Assembly (NCBI RefSeq): GCF_051014685.1
Contig: NW_027479707.1
Coordinates: forward strand, 1-64,000
Reading direction: 5' to 3'
Origin: Ptiloglossa arizonensis
Taxonomy: Eukaryota; Arthropoda; Insecta; Hymenoptera; Colletidae
Length of the DNA stretch: 64,000 nt
Shown: piece after piece, positions 28,375 to 41,038 of the stretch
Layout of the letters: every line of letters starts with the position of its first letter
Position numbering within the stretch: the first letter of the stretch is position 1
Translations under genes and position numbers: made by a program
Notes under the pieces: generated by a model
What the model saw: the letters and a program-made list of their open reading frames with translations, nothing else
Database searches by the model: none
Told to the model about the DNA's origin: nothing

Positions 28375-28983
28375 TTAGATGTTATACGTTATACGTTATA
28401 CGTTATACGTTATACGTTATACGTTATACGTTATACGTTATACGTTATACGTTATACGTTATACGTTATACGTTATACGTTATACGTTATACGTTATACG
28501 TTATACGTTATACGTTATACGTTATACGTTATACGTTATACGTTATACGTTATACGTTATACGTTATACGTTATACGTTATACGGTATACGTTATACGTT
28601 ATACGTTATACGTTATACGTTATACGTTATACGTCATACGTTATACGTTATACGTTATACGTTATACGTTATACGTTATAGGTTATACGTTATACGTTAT
28701 ACGTTAGAAGTTATACGTTATACGTTATACGTTATACGTTATACGTTATACGTTATACGTTATACGTTATACGTTATACGTTATACGTTATACGTTATAC
28801 GTTATACGTTATACGTTATACGTCATACGTTATACGTTACACGTTATACGTTATACGTTATACGTTATACGTTATACGTTATACGTTATACGTTATACGT
28901 TATACGTCATACGTTATACGTTACACGTTATACGTTATACGTTATACGTTATACGTTATACGTTATACGTTATACGTTACACG

Positions 28984-28995
28984 TTATATTATTCG
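28984..28995 (+). repeat. Phase lesion, -2 type
   Basis: Copy of the lesion at 26,202 carried by the 2782-bp duplication. Confidence 0.95.
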
Positions 28996-29708
28996 TTAGA
29001 TGTTATACGTTATACGTTATACGTTATACGTTATACGTTATACGTTATACGTTATACGTTATACGTTATACGTTATACGTTATACGTTATACGTTATACG
29101 TTATACGTTATACGTTATACGTTATACGTTATACGTTATACGTTATACGTTATACGTTATACGTTATACGTTATACGTTATACGTTATACGTTATACGTT
29201 ATACGTTATACGTTATACGTTATACGTTATACGTTATACGTTATACGTTATACGTTATACGTTATACGTTATACGTTATACGGTATACGTTATACGTTAT
29301 ACGTTATACGTTATACGTTATACGTTATACGTTATACGTGAAACGTTATACGTTATACGTTATACGTTATACGTTATACGTTATACGTTATTCGTTACAC
29401 GTTATACGTTATACGTTATTCGTTATACGTTATACGTTATACGTTTTACGTTATACGTTATACGTTATACGTAATACGTTATACGTTATACGTTATACGT
29501 TATACGTTATACGTTATACGTTATACGTTATACGTTATACGTTAGACGTTATACGCTATACGTTATACGTTATACGTTATACGTTATACGTTATACGTTA
29601 TACGTTATACGTTATACGTTATACGTTATACGTTATACGTTATACGTTATACGTTATACGTTATACGTTATACGTTATACGTTATACGTTATACGTTATA
29701 CGTTATAC

Positions 29709-30672
29709 GTGATAAGTTATACGTTACATGCTATACGTTATACGTTATACGTTATACGTTGTACGTTATACGTTATACGTTATAAGTTATACGTTATACG
29801 TTATACGTCATACGTTATACGTCATACGTTATTCGTTATACGTTATACGTTACACGTTATACGTTATACGTTATACGTTATACGTTATACGTTATACGTT
29901 ATACGTTATACGTCATACGTTATACGTTACACGTTATACGTTATACGTTATACGTTATACGTTATACGTTATACGTTATACGTTATACGTTATACGTTAT
30001 ACGTCATACGTTATACGTTACACGTTATACGTTATACGTTATACGTTATACGTTATACGTTACACGTTATATTATTCGTTAGATGTTATACGTTATACGT
30101 TATACGTTATACGTTATACGTTATACGTTATACGTTATACGTTATACGTTATACGTTATACGTTATACGTTATACGTTATACGTTATACGTTATACGTTA
30201 TACGTTATACGTTATACGTTATACGTTATACGTTATACGTTATACGTTATACGGTATACGTTATACGTTATACGTTATACGTTATACGTTATACGTTATA
30301 CGTTATACGTGAAACGTTATACGTTATACGTTATACGTTATACGTTATACGTTATACGTTATTCGTTACACGTTATACGTTATACGTTATTCGTTATACG
30401 TTATACGTTATACGTTTTACGTTATACGTTATACGTTATACGTAATACGTTATACGTTATACGTTATACGTTATACGTTATACGTTATACGTTATACGTT
30501 ATACGTTATACGTTAGACGTTATACGCTATACGTTATACGTTATACGTTATACGTTATACGTTATACGTTATACGTTATACGTTATACGTTATACGTTAT
30601 ACGTTATACGTTATACGTTATACGTTATACGTTATACGTTATACGTTATACGTTATACGTTATACGTTAAAC
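29709..30672 (+). repeat. 964-bp tandem HOR, copy 1
   Basis: C block at 29,709, paired tcatacg-ttacacg units, one -2 lesion at 30,067, canonical tract, gtatacg, K block at 30,309 ending in ttagacg-ttatacg-ctatacg. Repeats at 30,673. 964 leaves remainder 5 modulo 7, matching one -2 lesion. Confidence 0.93.
30067..30078 (+). repeat. Phase lesion, -2 type
   Basis: Same unit inside the first 964-bp HOR. Confidence 0.95.
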
Positions 30673-31776
30673 GTGATAAGTTATACGTTACATGCTATAC
30701 GTTATACGTTATACGTTATACGTTGTACGTTATACGTTATACGTTATAAGTTATACGTTATACGTTATACGTCATACGTTATACGTCATACGTTATTCGT
30801 TATACGTTATACGTTACACGTTATACGTTATACGTTATACGTTATACGTTATACGTTATACGTTATACGTTATACGTCATACGTTATACGTTACACGTTA
30901 TACGTTATACGTTATACGTTATACGTTATACGTTATACGTTATACGTTATACGTTATACGTTATACGTCATACGTTATACGTTACACGTTATACGTTATA
31001 CGTTATACGTTATACGTTATACGTTACACGTTATATTATTCGTTAGATGTTATACGTTATACGTTATACGTTATACGTTATACGTTATACGTTATACGTT
31101 ATACGTTATACGTTATACGTTATACGTTATACGTTATACGTTATACGTTATACGTTATACGTTATACGTTATACGTTATACGTTATACGTTATACGTTAT
31201 ACGTTATACGTTATACGTTATGCGTTATACGTTATACGTTATACGTTATACGTTATACGTTATACGTTATACGTTATACGTTATACGTTATACGTTATAC
31301 GTTATACGTTATACGTTATACGGTATACGTTATACGTTATACGTTATACGTTATACGTTATACGTTATACGTTATACGTTATACGTGAAACGTTATACGT
31401 TATACGTTATACGTTATACGTTATACGTTATACGTTATTCGTTACACGTTATACGTTATACGTTATTCGTTATACGTTATACGTTATACGCTTTACGTTA
31501 TACGTTATACGTTATACGTAATACGTTATACGTTATACGTTATACGTTATACGTTATACGTTATACGTTATACGTTATACGTTAGACGTTATACGCTATA
31601 CGTTATACGTTATACGTTATACGTTATACGTTATACGTTATACGTTATACGTTATACGTTATACGTTATACGTTATACGTTATACGTTATACGTTATACG
31701 TTATACGTTATACGTTATACGTTATACGTTATACGTTATACGTTATACGTTATACGTTATACGTTATACGTTATAC
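30673..31776 (+). repeat. 964-bp tandem HOR, copy 2 (expanded)
   Basis: C block at 30,673, -2 lesion at 31,031, K block at 31,385. It is 1,104 bp long to the next C block, 20 heptamers longer than copy 1, mainly through extra canonical units and one ttatgcg near 31,220. The K block has a private change near 31,491, where the ttttacg unit reads ctttacg. Confidence 0.92.
31031..31042 (+). repeat. Phase lesion, -2 type
   Basis: Copy at exactly 964 bp from the preceding one. Confidence 0.95.
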
Positions 31777-33547
31777 GTGATAAGTTATACGTTACATGCT
31801 ATACGTTATACGTTATACGTTATACGTTGTACGTTATACGTTATACGTTATAAGTTATACGTTATACGTTATACGTCATACGTTATACGTCATACGTTAT
31901 TCGTTATACGTTATACGTTACACGTTATACGTTATACGTTATACGTTATTCTTTATACGTTATACGTTATACGTTATACGTTATACGTCATACGTTATAC
32001 GTTATAAGTTATACGTTATACTTTATACGTTATACGTTATACGAAATATGTAATACGTAATACGTTTTACGATATTCGTTATACGTTCTTCGTTACACGT
32101 TATACGTTATACGTTTTGCGTTATACGTTTTACGTTATTCGTGATACGTTATACGTTATACGTTATACGTTATACGTTATACGTTATACGGTATACGTTA
32201 TACGTAATACGTTATACGTTATACGCTATACGTTATACGTTATACGCTATACGTTATACGTAATATGTAATGCTTCATACGTTTTACGTTATTCGTATTA
32301 CGTTTTTCGATACAAGTTATACGTTATACGTTATACGTTATAAGTTATATGTCATAAGTTATACGATACATGTTATACGTTATACGAAATATGTAATACG
32401 TAATACGTTTTACGATATTCGTTATACGTTCTTCGTTACACGTTATACGTTATACGTTATGCGTTATACGTATTACGTTATTCGTGATACGTTATACGTT
32501 ATACGTTATACGTTATACGGTATACGTTATACGTTATACGTTATACGTTATACGTTATACGTTATACGTTATACGTTATACGTTATACGTTATACGTTAT
32601 ACGTTATACGTTATACGTTATACGTTATACGTTATACGTTATACGTTATACGTTATACGTCATACGTTATACGTTACACGTTATACGTTATACGTTATAC
32701 GTTATACGTTATACGTTATACGTTATACGTTATACGTCATACGTTATACGTTACACGTTATACGTTATACGTTATACGTTATAGGTTATACGTTATACGT
32801 TATACGTTATACATTAGACGTTATACGTTATACGTTATACGTTATACGTTATACGTTATACGTTATACGTTATACGTTATACGTTATACGTTATACGTTA
32901 TACGTTATACGTTATACGTTATACGTTATACGTTATACGTGATAAGTTATACGTTATACGTTATACGTTATACGTTATACGTTATACGTTATACGTTATA
33001 CGTTATACGTTATACGTTATACGTTATACGTTATACGTTATACGTTATACGTTATGCGTTATACGTTATACGTTATACGTTATACGTTATACGTTATACG
33101 TTATACGTTATACGTTATACGTTATACGTTATACGTTATACGTTATACGTTATACGGTATACGTTATACGTTATACGTTATACGTTATACGTTATACGTT
33201 ATACGTTATACGTGAAACGTTATACGTTATACGTTATACGTTATACGTTATACGTTATACGTTATACGTTATTCGTTACACGTTATACGTTATACGTTAT
33301 TCGTTATACGTTATACGTTATACGTTTTACGTTATACGTTATACGTTATACGTAATACGTTATACGTTATACGATATACGTTATACGTTATACGTTATAC
33401 GTTATACGTTATACGTTAGACGTTATACGCTATACGTTATACGTTATACGTTATACGTTATACGTTATACGTTATACGTTATACGTTATACGTTATACGT
33501 TATACGTTATACGTTATACGTTATACGTTATACGTTATACGTTATAC
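31777..33547 (+). repeat. 1771-bp tandem HOR, copy 1
   Basis: C block at 31,777, N block, M block at 32,270, tcatacg-ttacacg pairs, ttatagg, ttagacg, gataag, K block at 33,212. The next C and M blocks follow at exactly 1,771 bp (33,548 and 34,041). No phase lesion inside, and 1771 is 253 heptamers. A private ttataca-ttagacg is near 32,810. Confidence 0.9.
32225..32442 (+). repeat. M block family (GCTTCAT), representative
   Basis: The most diverged module: two ctatacg, then taatatg-taatgct-tcatacg-ttttacg-ttattcg-tattacg-tttttcg-atacaag, three canonical units, ttataag-ttatatg-tcataag-ttatacg-atacatg, then aaatatg-taatacg-taatacg-ttttacg-atattcg-ttatacg-ttcttcg-ttacacg. Despite this divergence every unit is 7 bp. 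The ATG of the GCTTCAT unit is at 6536, 7719, 17596, 18534, 20837, 21768, 23448, 24827, 27609, 32270, 34041, 36851, 38970, 41258, 43348, 44062, 46343, 48461, 52136, 54131, 55711, 59153 and 62884 (23 copies; 6536 lacks the second half). Confidence 0.93.
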
Positions 33548-33786
33548 GTGATAAGTTATACGTTACATGCTATACGTTATACGTTATACGTTATACGTTG
33601 TACGTTATACGTTATACGTTATAAGTTATACGTTATACGTTATACGTCATACGTTATACGTCATACGTTATTCGTTATACGTTATACGTTACACGTTATA
33701 CGTTATACGTTATACGTTATTCTTTATACGTTATACGTTATACGTTATACGTTATACGTCATACGTTATACGTTATACGTTATACG

Positions 33787-33919
33787 TTATACTTTATACG
33801 TTATACGTTATACGAAATATGTAATACGTAATACGTTTTACGATATTCGTTATACGTTCTTCGTTACACGTTATACGTTATACGTTTTGCGTTATACGTT
33901 TTACGTTATTCGTGATACG
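33787..33919 (+). repeat. N block family (AAATATG/TTTTACG), representative
   Basis: ttatact-ttatacg-ttatacg-ttatacg-aaatatg-taatacg-taatacg (or taattcg)-ttttacg-atattcg-ttatacg-ttcttcg-ttacacg, two canonical units, ttttgcg-ttatacg-ttttacg-ttattcg-tgatacg. It is homologous to the second half of the M block, with ttttgcg and ttttacg where the M block has ttatgcg and tattacg. The taattcg form is confined to positions below 15 kb (2460, 8858, 9229, 11406, 14150, 14822). Confidence 0.9.
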
Positions 33920-34605
33920 TTATACGTTATACGTTATACGTTATACGTTATACGTTATACGGTATACGTTATACGTAATACGTTATACGTTATACGCTAT
34001 ACGTTATACGTTATACGCTATACGTTATACGTAATATGTAATGCTTCATACGTTTTACGTTATTCGTATTACGTTTTTCGATACAAGTTATACGTTATAC
34101 GTTATACGTTATAAGTTATATGTCATAAGTTATACGATACATGTTATACGTTATACGAAATATGTAATACGTAATACGTTTTACGATATTCGTTATACGT
34201 TCTTCGTTACACGTTATACGTTATACGTTATACGTTATACGTTGTACGATATACGTTATACGTTATACGTTATACGTTATACGTTATACGTAATTCGTAA
34301 TACGTTATACATGATACGTTATACGTTCTACGTTATACGTTATACGTTATGCGTTATACGTTATACGTTATACGTGATAAGTTATACGTTATACGTTATA
34401 CGTTATTCTTTATACGTTATACGTTATACGTTATACGTTATACGTTATACGTTATACGTTATACGTTATACGTTATACGTTATACGTTATACGTTATACG
34501 TTATACGTTATACGTTATACGTTATACGTCATACGTTATACGTTACACGTTATACGTTATACGTTATACGTTATACGTTATAGGTTATACGTTATACGTT
34601 ACACG

Positions 34606-34617
34606 TTATATTATTCG
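34606..34617 (+). repeat. Phase lesion, -2 type
   Basis: Same unit in the mosaic HOR at 33.5-35.3 kb. Confidence 0.95.
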
Positions 34618-35295
34618 TTAGATGTTATACGTTATACGTTATACGTTATACGTTATACGTTATACGTTATACGTTATACGTTATACGTTATACGTTATAC
34701 GTTATACGTTATACGTTATACGTTATACGTTATACGTTATACGTTATACGTTATACGTTATACGTTATACGTTATACGTTATACGTTATACGTTATACGT
34801 TATACGTTATACGTTATACGTTATACGTTATACGTTATACGTTATACGTTATACGTTATACGTTATACGTTATACGTTATACGTTATACCGTATACGTTA
34901 TACGTTATACGTTATACGTTATACGTTATACGTTATACGTTATACGTGAAACGTTATACGTTATACGTTATACGTTATACGTTATACGTTATACGTTATT
35001 CGTTACACGTTATACGTTATACGTTATTCGTTATACGTTATACGTTATACGTTTTACGTTATACGTTATACGTTATACGTAATACGTTATACGTTATACG
35101 TTATACGTTATACGTTATACGTTATACGTTATACGTTATACGTTAGACGTTATACGCTATACGTTATACGTTATACGTTATACGTTATACGTTATACGTT
35201 ATACGTTATACGTTATACGTTATACGTTATACGTTATACGTTATACGTTATACGTTATACGTTATACGTTATACGTTATACGTTATACGTTATAC

Positions 35296-37414
35296 GTGAT
35301 AAGTTATACGTTACATGCTATACGTTATACGTTATACGTTATACGTTGTACGTTATACGTTATACGTTATAAGTTATACGTTATACGTTATACGTCATAC
35401 GTTATACGTCATACGTTATTCGTTATACGTTATACGTTACACGTTATACGTTATACGTTATACGTTATACGTTATACGTTATACGTTATACGTTATACGT
35501 CATACGTTATACGTTACACGTTATACGTTATACGTTATACGTTATACGTTATACGTTATACGTTATACGTTATACGTTATACGTCATACGTTATACGTTA
35601 CACGTTATACGTTATACGTTATACGTTATACGTTATACGTTATACGTTATACGTTACACGTTATATTATTCGTTAGATGTTATACGTTATACGTTATACG
35701 TTATACGTTATACGTTATACGTTATACGTTATACGTTATACGTTATACGTTATACGTTATACGTTATACGTTATACGTTATACGTTATACGTTATACGTT
35801 ATACGTTATACGTTATACGTTATACGTTATACGTTATACGTTATACGTTATGCGTTATACGTTATACGTTATACGTTATACGTTATACGTTATACGTTAT
35901 ACGTTATACGTTATACGTTATACGTTATACGTTATACGTTATACGGTATACGTTATACGTTATACGTTATACGTTATACGTTATACGTTATACGTTATAC
36001 GTGAAACGTTATACGTTATACGTTATACGTTATACGTTATACGTTATACGTTATTCGTTACACGTTATACGTTATACGTTATTCGTTATACGTTATACGT
36101 TATACGTTTTACGTTATACGTTATACGTTATACGTAATACGTTATACGTTATACGTTATACGTTATACGTTATACGTTATACGTTATACGTTATACGTTA
36201 GACGTTATACGCTATACGTTATACGTTATACGTTATACGTTATACGTTATACGTTATACGTTATACGTTATACGTTATACGTTATACGTTATACGTTATA
36301 CGTTATACGTTATACGTTATACGTTATACGTTATACGTTATACGTTATACGTTATACGTGATAAGTTATACGTTACATGCTATACGTTATACGTTATACG
36401 TTATACGTTGTACGTTATACGTTATACGTTATAAGTTATACGTTATACGTTATACGTCATACGTTATACGTCATACGTTATTCGTTATACGTTATACGTT
36501 ACACGTTATACGTTATACGTTATACGTTATTCTTTATACGTTATACGTTATACGTTATACGTTATACGTCATACGTTATACGTTATACGTTATACGTTAT
36601 ACTTTATACGTTATACGTTATACGAAATATGTAATACGTAATACGTTTTACGATATTCGTTATACGTTCATCGTTACACGTTATACGTTATACGTTTTGC
36701 GTTATACGTTTTACGTTATTCGTGATACGTTATACGTTATACGTTATACGTTATACGTTATACGTTATACGGTATACGTTATACGTAATACGTTATACGT
36801 TATACGCTATACGTTATACGTTATACGCTATACGTTATACGTAATATGTAATGCTTCATACGTTTTACGTTATTCGTATTACGTTTTTCGATACAAGTTA
36901 TACGTTATACGTTATACGTTATAAGTTATATGTCATAAGTTATACGATACATGTTATACGTTATACGAAATATGTAATACGTAATACGTTTTACGATATT
37001 CGTTATACGTTCTTCGTTACACGTTATACGTTATACGTTATGCGTTATACGTATTACGTTATTCGTGATACGTTATACGTTATACGTTATACGTTATACG
37101 GTATACGTTATACGTTATACGTTATACGTTATACGTTATACGTTATACGTTATACGTTATACGTTATACGTTATACGTTATACGTTATGCGTTATACGTT
37201 ATACGTTATACGTTATACGTTATACGTTATACGTTATACGTTATACGTTATACGTTATACGTTATACGTTATGCGTTATACGTTATACGTTATACGTTAT
37301 ACGTTATACGTTATACGTTATACGTTATACGTTATACGTTATACGTTATACGTTATACGTTATACGTTATACGTTATACGTTATACGTTATACGTTATAC
37401 GTTATACGTTATAC
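35296..37414 (+). repeat. 2119-bp tandem HOR, copy 1
   Basis: C block at 35,296, tcatacg-ttacacg pairs, -2 lesion at 35,661, K block at 36,001, C block at 36,358, N block with the rare ttcatcg at 36,667, M block at 36,851. The next unit follows at offset 2119, which has remainder 5 modulo 7 as expected from one -2 lesion. Confidence 0.92.
35661..35672 (+). repeat. Phase lesion, -2 type
   Basis: Same unit in the first 2119-bp HOR. Confidence 0.95.
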
Positions 37415-38888
37415 GTGATAAGTTATACGTTACATGCTATACGTTATACGTTATACGTTATACGTTATACGTTGTACGTTATACGTTATACGTTATAAGT
37501 TATACGTTATACGTTATACGTCATACGTTATACGTCATACGTTATTCGTTATACGTTATACGTTACACGTTATACGTTATACGTTATACGTTATACGTTA
37601 TACGTTATACGTTATACGTTATACGTCATACGTTATACGTTACACGTTATACGTTATACGTTATACGTTATACGTTATACGTTATACGTTATACGTTATA
37701 CGTTATACGTCATACGTTATACGTTACACGTTATACGTTATACGTTATACGTTATACGTTATACGTTATACGTTATACGTTATACGTTACACGTTATATT
37801 ATTCGTTAGATGTTATACGTTATACGTTATACGTTATACGTTATACGTTATACGTTATACGTTATACGTTATACGTTATACGTTATACGTTATACGTTAT
37901 ACGTTATACGTTATACGTTATACGTTATACGTTATACGTTATACGTTATACGTTATACGTTATACGTTATACGTTATGCGTTATACGTTATACGTTATAC
38001 GTTATACGTTATACGTTATACGTTATACGTTATACGTTATACGTTATACGTTATACGTTATACGTTATACGGTATACGTTATACGTTATACGTTATACGT
38101 TATACGTTATACGTTATACGTTATACGTGAAACGTTATACGTTATACGTTATACGTTATACGTTATACGTTATACGTTATTCGTTACACGTTATACGTTA
38201 TACGTTATTCGTTATACGTTATACGTTATACGTTTTACGTTATACGTTATACGTTATACGTAATACGTTATACGTTATACGTTATACGTTATACGTTATA
38301 CGTTATACGTTATACGTTATACGTTAGACGTTATACGCTATACGTTATACGTTATACGTTATACGTTATACGTTATACGTTATACGTTATACGTTATACG
38401 TTATACGTTATACGTTATACGTTATACGTTATACGTTATACGTTATACGTTATACGTTATACGTTATACGTTATACGTGATAAGTTATACGTTACATGCT
38501 ATACGTTATACGTTATACGTTATACGTTGTACGTTATACGTTATACGTTATAAGTTATACGTTATACGTTATACGTCATACGTTATACGTCATACGTTAT
38601 TCGTTATACGTTATACGTTACACGTTATACGTTATACGTTATACGTTATTCTTTATACGTTATACGTTATACGTTATACGTTATACGTCATACGTTATAC
38701 GTTATACGTTATACGTTATACTTTATACGTTATACGTTATACGAAATATGTAATACGTAATACGTTTTACGATATTCGTTATACGTTCATCGTTACACGT
38801 TATACGTTATACGTTTTGCGTTATACGTTTTACGTTATTCGTGATACGTTATACGTTATACGTTATACGTTATACGTTATACGTTATA
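37415..38888 (+). repeat. 2119-bp tandem HOR, copy 2
   Basis: Repeats the previous unit: C block at 37,415, -2 lesion at 37,794, K block at 38,127, C block at 38,477, N block with ttcatcg at 38,786 (exactly 2119 after 36,667). The match continues to about 39,300, overlapping the start of the 5.1-kb HOR that I place at the gtatacg-ttatacg-taatacg landmark (38,889). Confidence 0.9.
37794..37805 (+). repeat. Phase lesion, -2 type
   Basis: Copy in the second 2119-bp HOR; spacing 2133, i.e. 2119 plus two heptamers. Last of nine. Confidence 0.95.
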
Positions 38889-40094
38889 CGGTATACGTTA
38901 TACGTAATACGTTATACGTTATACGCTATACGTTATACGTTATACGCTATACGTTATACGTAATATGTAATGCTTCATACGTTTTACGTTATTCGTATTA
39001 CGTTTTTCGATACAAGTTATACGTTATACGTTATACGTTATAAGTTATATGTCATAAGTTATACGATACATGTTATACGTTATACGAAATATGTAATACG
39101 TAATACGTTTTACGATATTCGTTATACGTTCTTCGTTACACGTTATACGTTATACGTTATGCGTTATACGTATTACGTTATTCGTGATACGTTATACGTT
39201 ATACGTTATACGTTATACGGTATACGTTATACGTTATACGTTATACGTTATACGTTATACGTTATACGTTATACGTTATACGTTATACGTTATACGTTAT
39301 ACGTTATACGTTATACGTTATACGTTATACGTTATACGTTATACGTCATACGTTATACGTTACACGTTATACGTTATACGTTATACGTTATACGTTATAC
39401 GTTATACGTTATACGTTATACGTCATACGTTATACGTTACACGTTATACGTTATACGTTATACGTTATAGGTTATACGTTATACGTTATACGTTATACGT
39501 TAGACGTTATACGTTATACGTTATACGTAATACGTTATACGTTATACGTTATACGTTATACGTTATACGTTATACGTTATACGTTATACGTTATACGTTA
39601 TACGTTATACGTTATACGTTATACGTTATACGTTATACGTGATAAGTTATACGTTATACGTTATACGTTATACGTTATACGTTATACGTTATACGTTATA
39701 CGTTATACGTTATACGTTATACGTTATACGTTATACGCTATACGTTATACGTGAAACGTTATACGTTATACGTTATACGTTATACGTTATACGTTATACG
39801 TTATTCGTTACACGTTATACGTTATACGTTATTCGTTATACGTTATACGTTATACGTTTTACGTTATACGTTATACGTTATACGTAATACGTTATACGTT
39901 ATACGTTATACGTTATACGTTATACGTTATACGTTATACGTTATACGTTAGACGTTATACGTTATACGTTATACGTTATACGTTATACGTTATACGTTAT
40001 ACGTTATACGTTATACGTTATACGTTATACATTATACGTTATACGTTATACGTTATACGTTATACGTTATACGTTATACGTTATACGTTATACG

Positions 40095-40325
40095 TCATAG
40101 GTTATACGTTATACGTTATACGTTATGCGTTATACGTTATACGTTATACGTTACACGTTATGCGTTATACGTTGTACGATATTCGTTATACGTTATATGT
40201 TATTAGTTATACGTTACACGGTATACGTTATACGTTGTACGTTACATGTTATACGTTATACGTTATACGTTTTACGTTATACGTTGTACGTTATACGTTA
40301 TAAGTTGTACGTTATACGATATACG
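40095..40325 (+). repeat. Dense variant cluster private to the 5.1-kb HOR
   Basis: Opens with tcatagg (40,095-40,101). It then has, within about 230 bp, ttatgcg, ttacacg, ttgtacg, atattcg, ttatatg, ttattag, gtatacg, ttacatg, ttttacg, ttataag and further ttgtacg units. The same order recurs only at 45,173-45,403 (offset 5078). It remains in heptamer register throughout. Confidence 0.88.
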
Positions 40326-41032
40326 TTATACGTTATACGTTATACGTTATACGTTATACGTTATACGTTATACGTTATACGTTATACGTTATACGTTATA
40401 CGTTATACGTTATACGTTATACGTTATACGTTATACGTTATACGTTATTCGTTATACGTTATACGTTATGCGTTATACGTTATACGTTATACGTTATACG
40501 TTATACGTTATACGTTATTCGTTATACGATATACGTTATACGTTATACGTTATACGTTATACGTTATACGTTATACGTTATACGTTATACGTTAGACGTT
40601 ATACGTTATACGTTATACGTCATACGTTATACGTCATACGTTATTCGTTATACGTTATACGTTATACGTTATACGTTATACGTTATAAGTTATTCTTTAT
40701 ACGTTATACGTCATACGGTATACGTTATACGTTATACGTTATACGTTATACGTTATACGTTATACGTTATACGTTATACGTTATACGTTATGCGTTATAC
40801 GTTATACGTTATACGTTATACGTTATACGTTATACGTTATTCGTTATACGATATACGTTATACGTTATACGTTATACGTTATACGTTATACGTTATACGT
40901 TATACGTGATAAGTTATACGTTATACGTTATACGTTATTCTTTATACGTTGTACGTTATACGTTATACGTTATACGTTATACGTTATACGTTGTACGTTA
41001 TACGTTATACGTTATACGTTATACGTTACACG

Positions 41033-41038
41033 TATACG
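41033..41038 (+). repeat. Phase lesion, -1 type (hexamer tatacg)
   Basis: One T lost from a canonical unit, directly after ttacacg. First of six. Confidence 0.95.

Larger units (their letters stand above)
27123..29708 (+). repeat. 2.78-kb tandem HOR, copy 2
   Basis: Same order as copy 1 with C block at 27,123, the private ttaatcg near 27,243, M block at 27,609, catga P block near 27,870, -2 lesions at 28,363 and 28,984, perfect tract 29,003-29,282 (40 units against 42) and K block at 29,338. The period 2782 leaves remainder 3 on division by 7, as expected from two -2 lesions per unit. Confidence 0.93.
33548..35295 (+). repeat. 1771-bp HOR copy 2 fused to a 2.78-kb-type tail
   Basis: From 33,548 to about 34,215 it matches the preceding unit (C, N, M at 34,041). 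After the M block it switches to the downstream order of the 24.3-29.7 kb HOR: ttgtacg-atatacg, catga P block near 34,310, a -2 lesion at 34,606, a 37-unit perfect tract (34,625-34,883) and K block at 34,946. A ttatacc-gtatacg near 34,884 is private. This is a mosaic unit. Confidence 0.88.
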
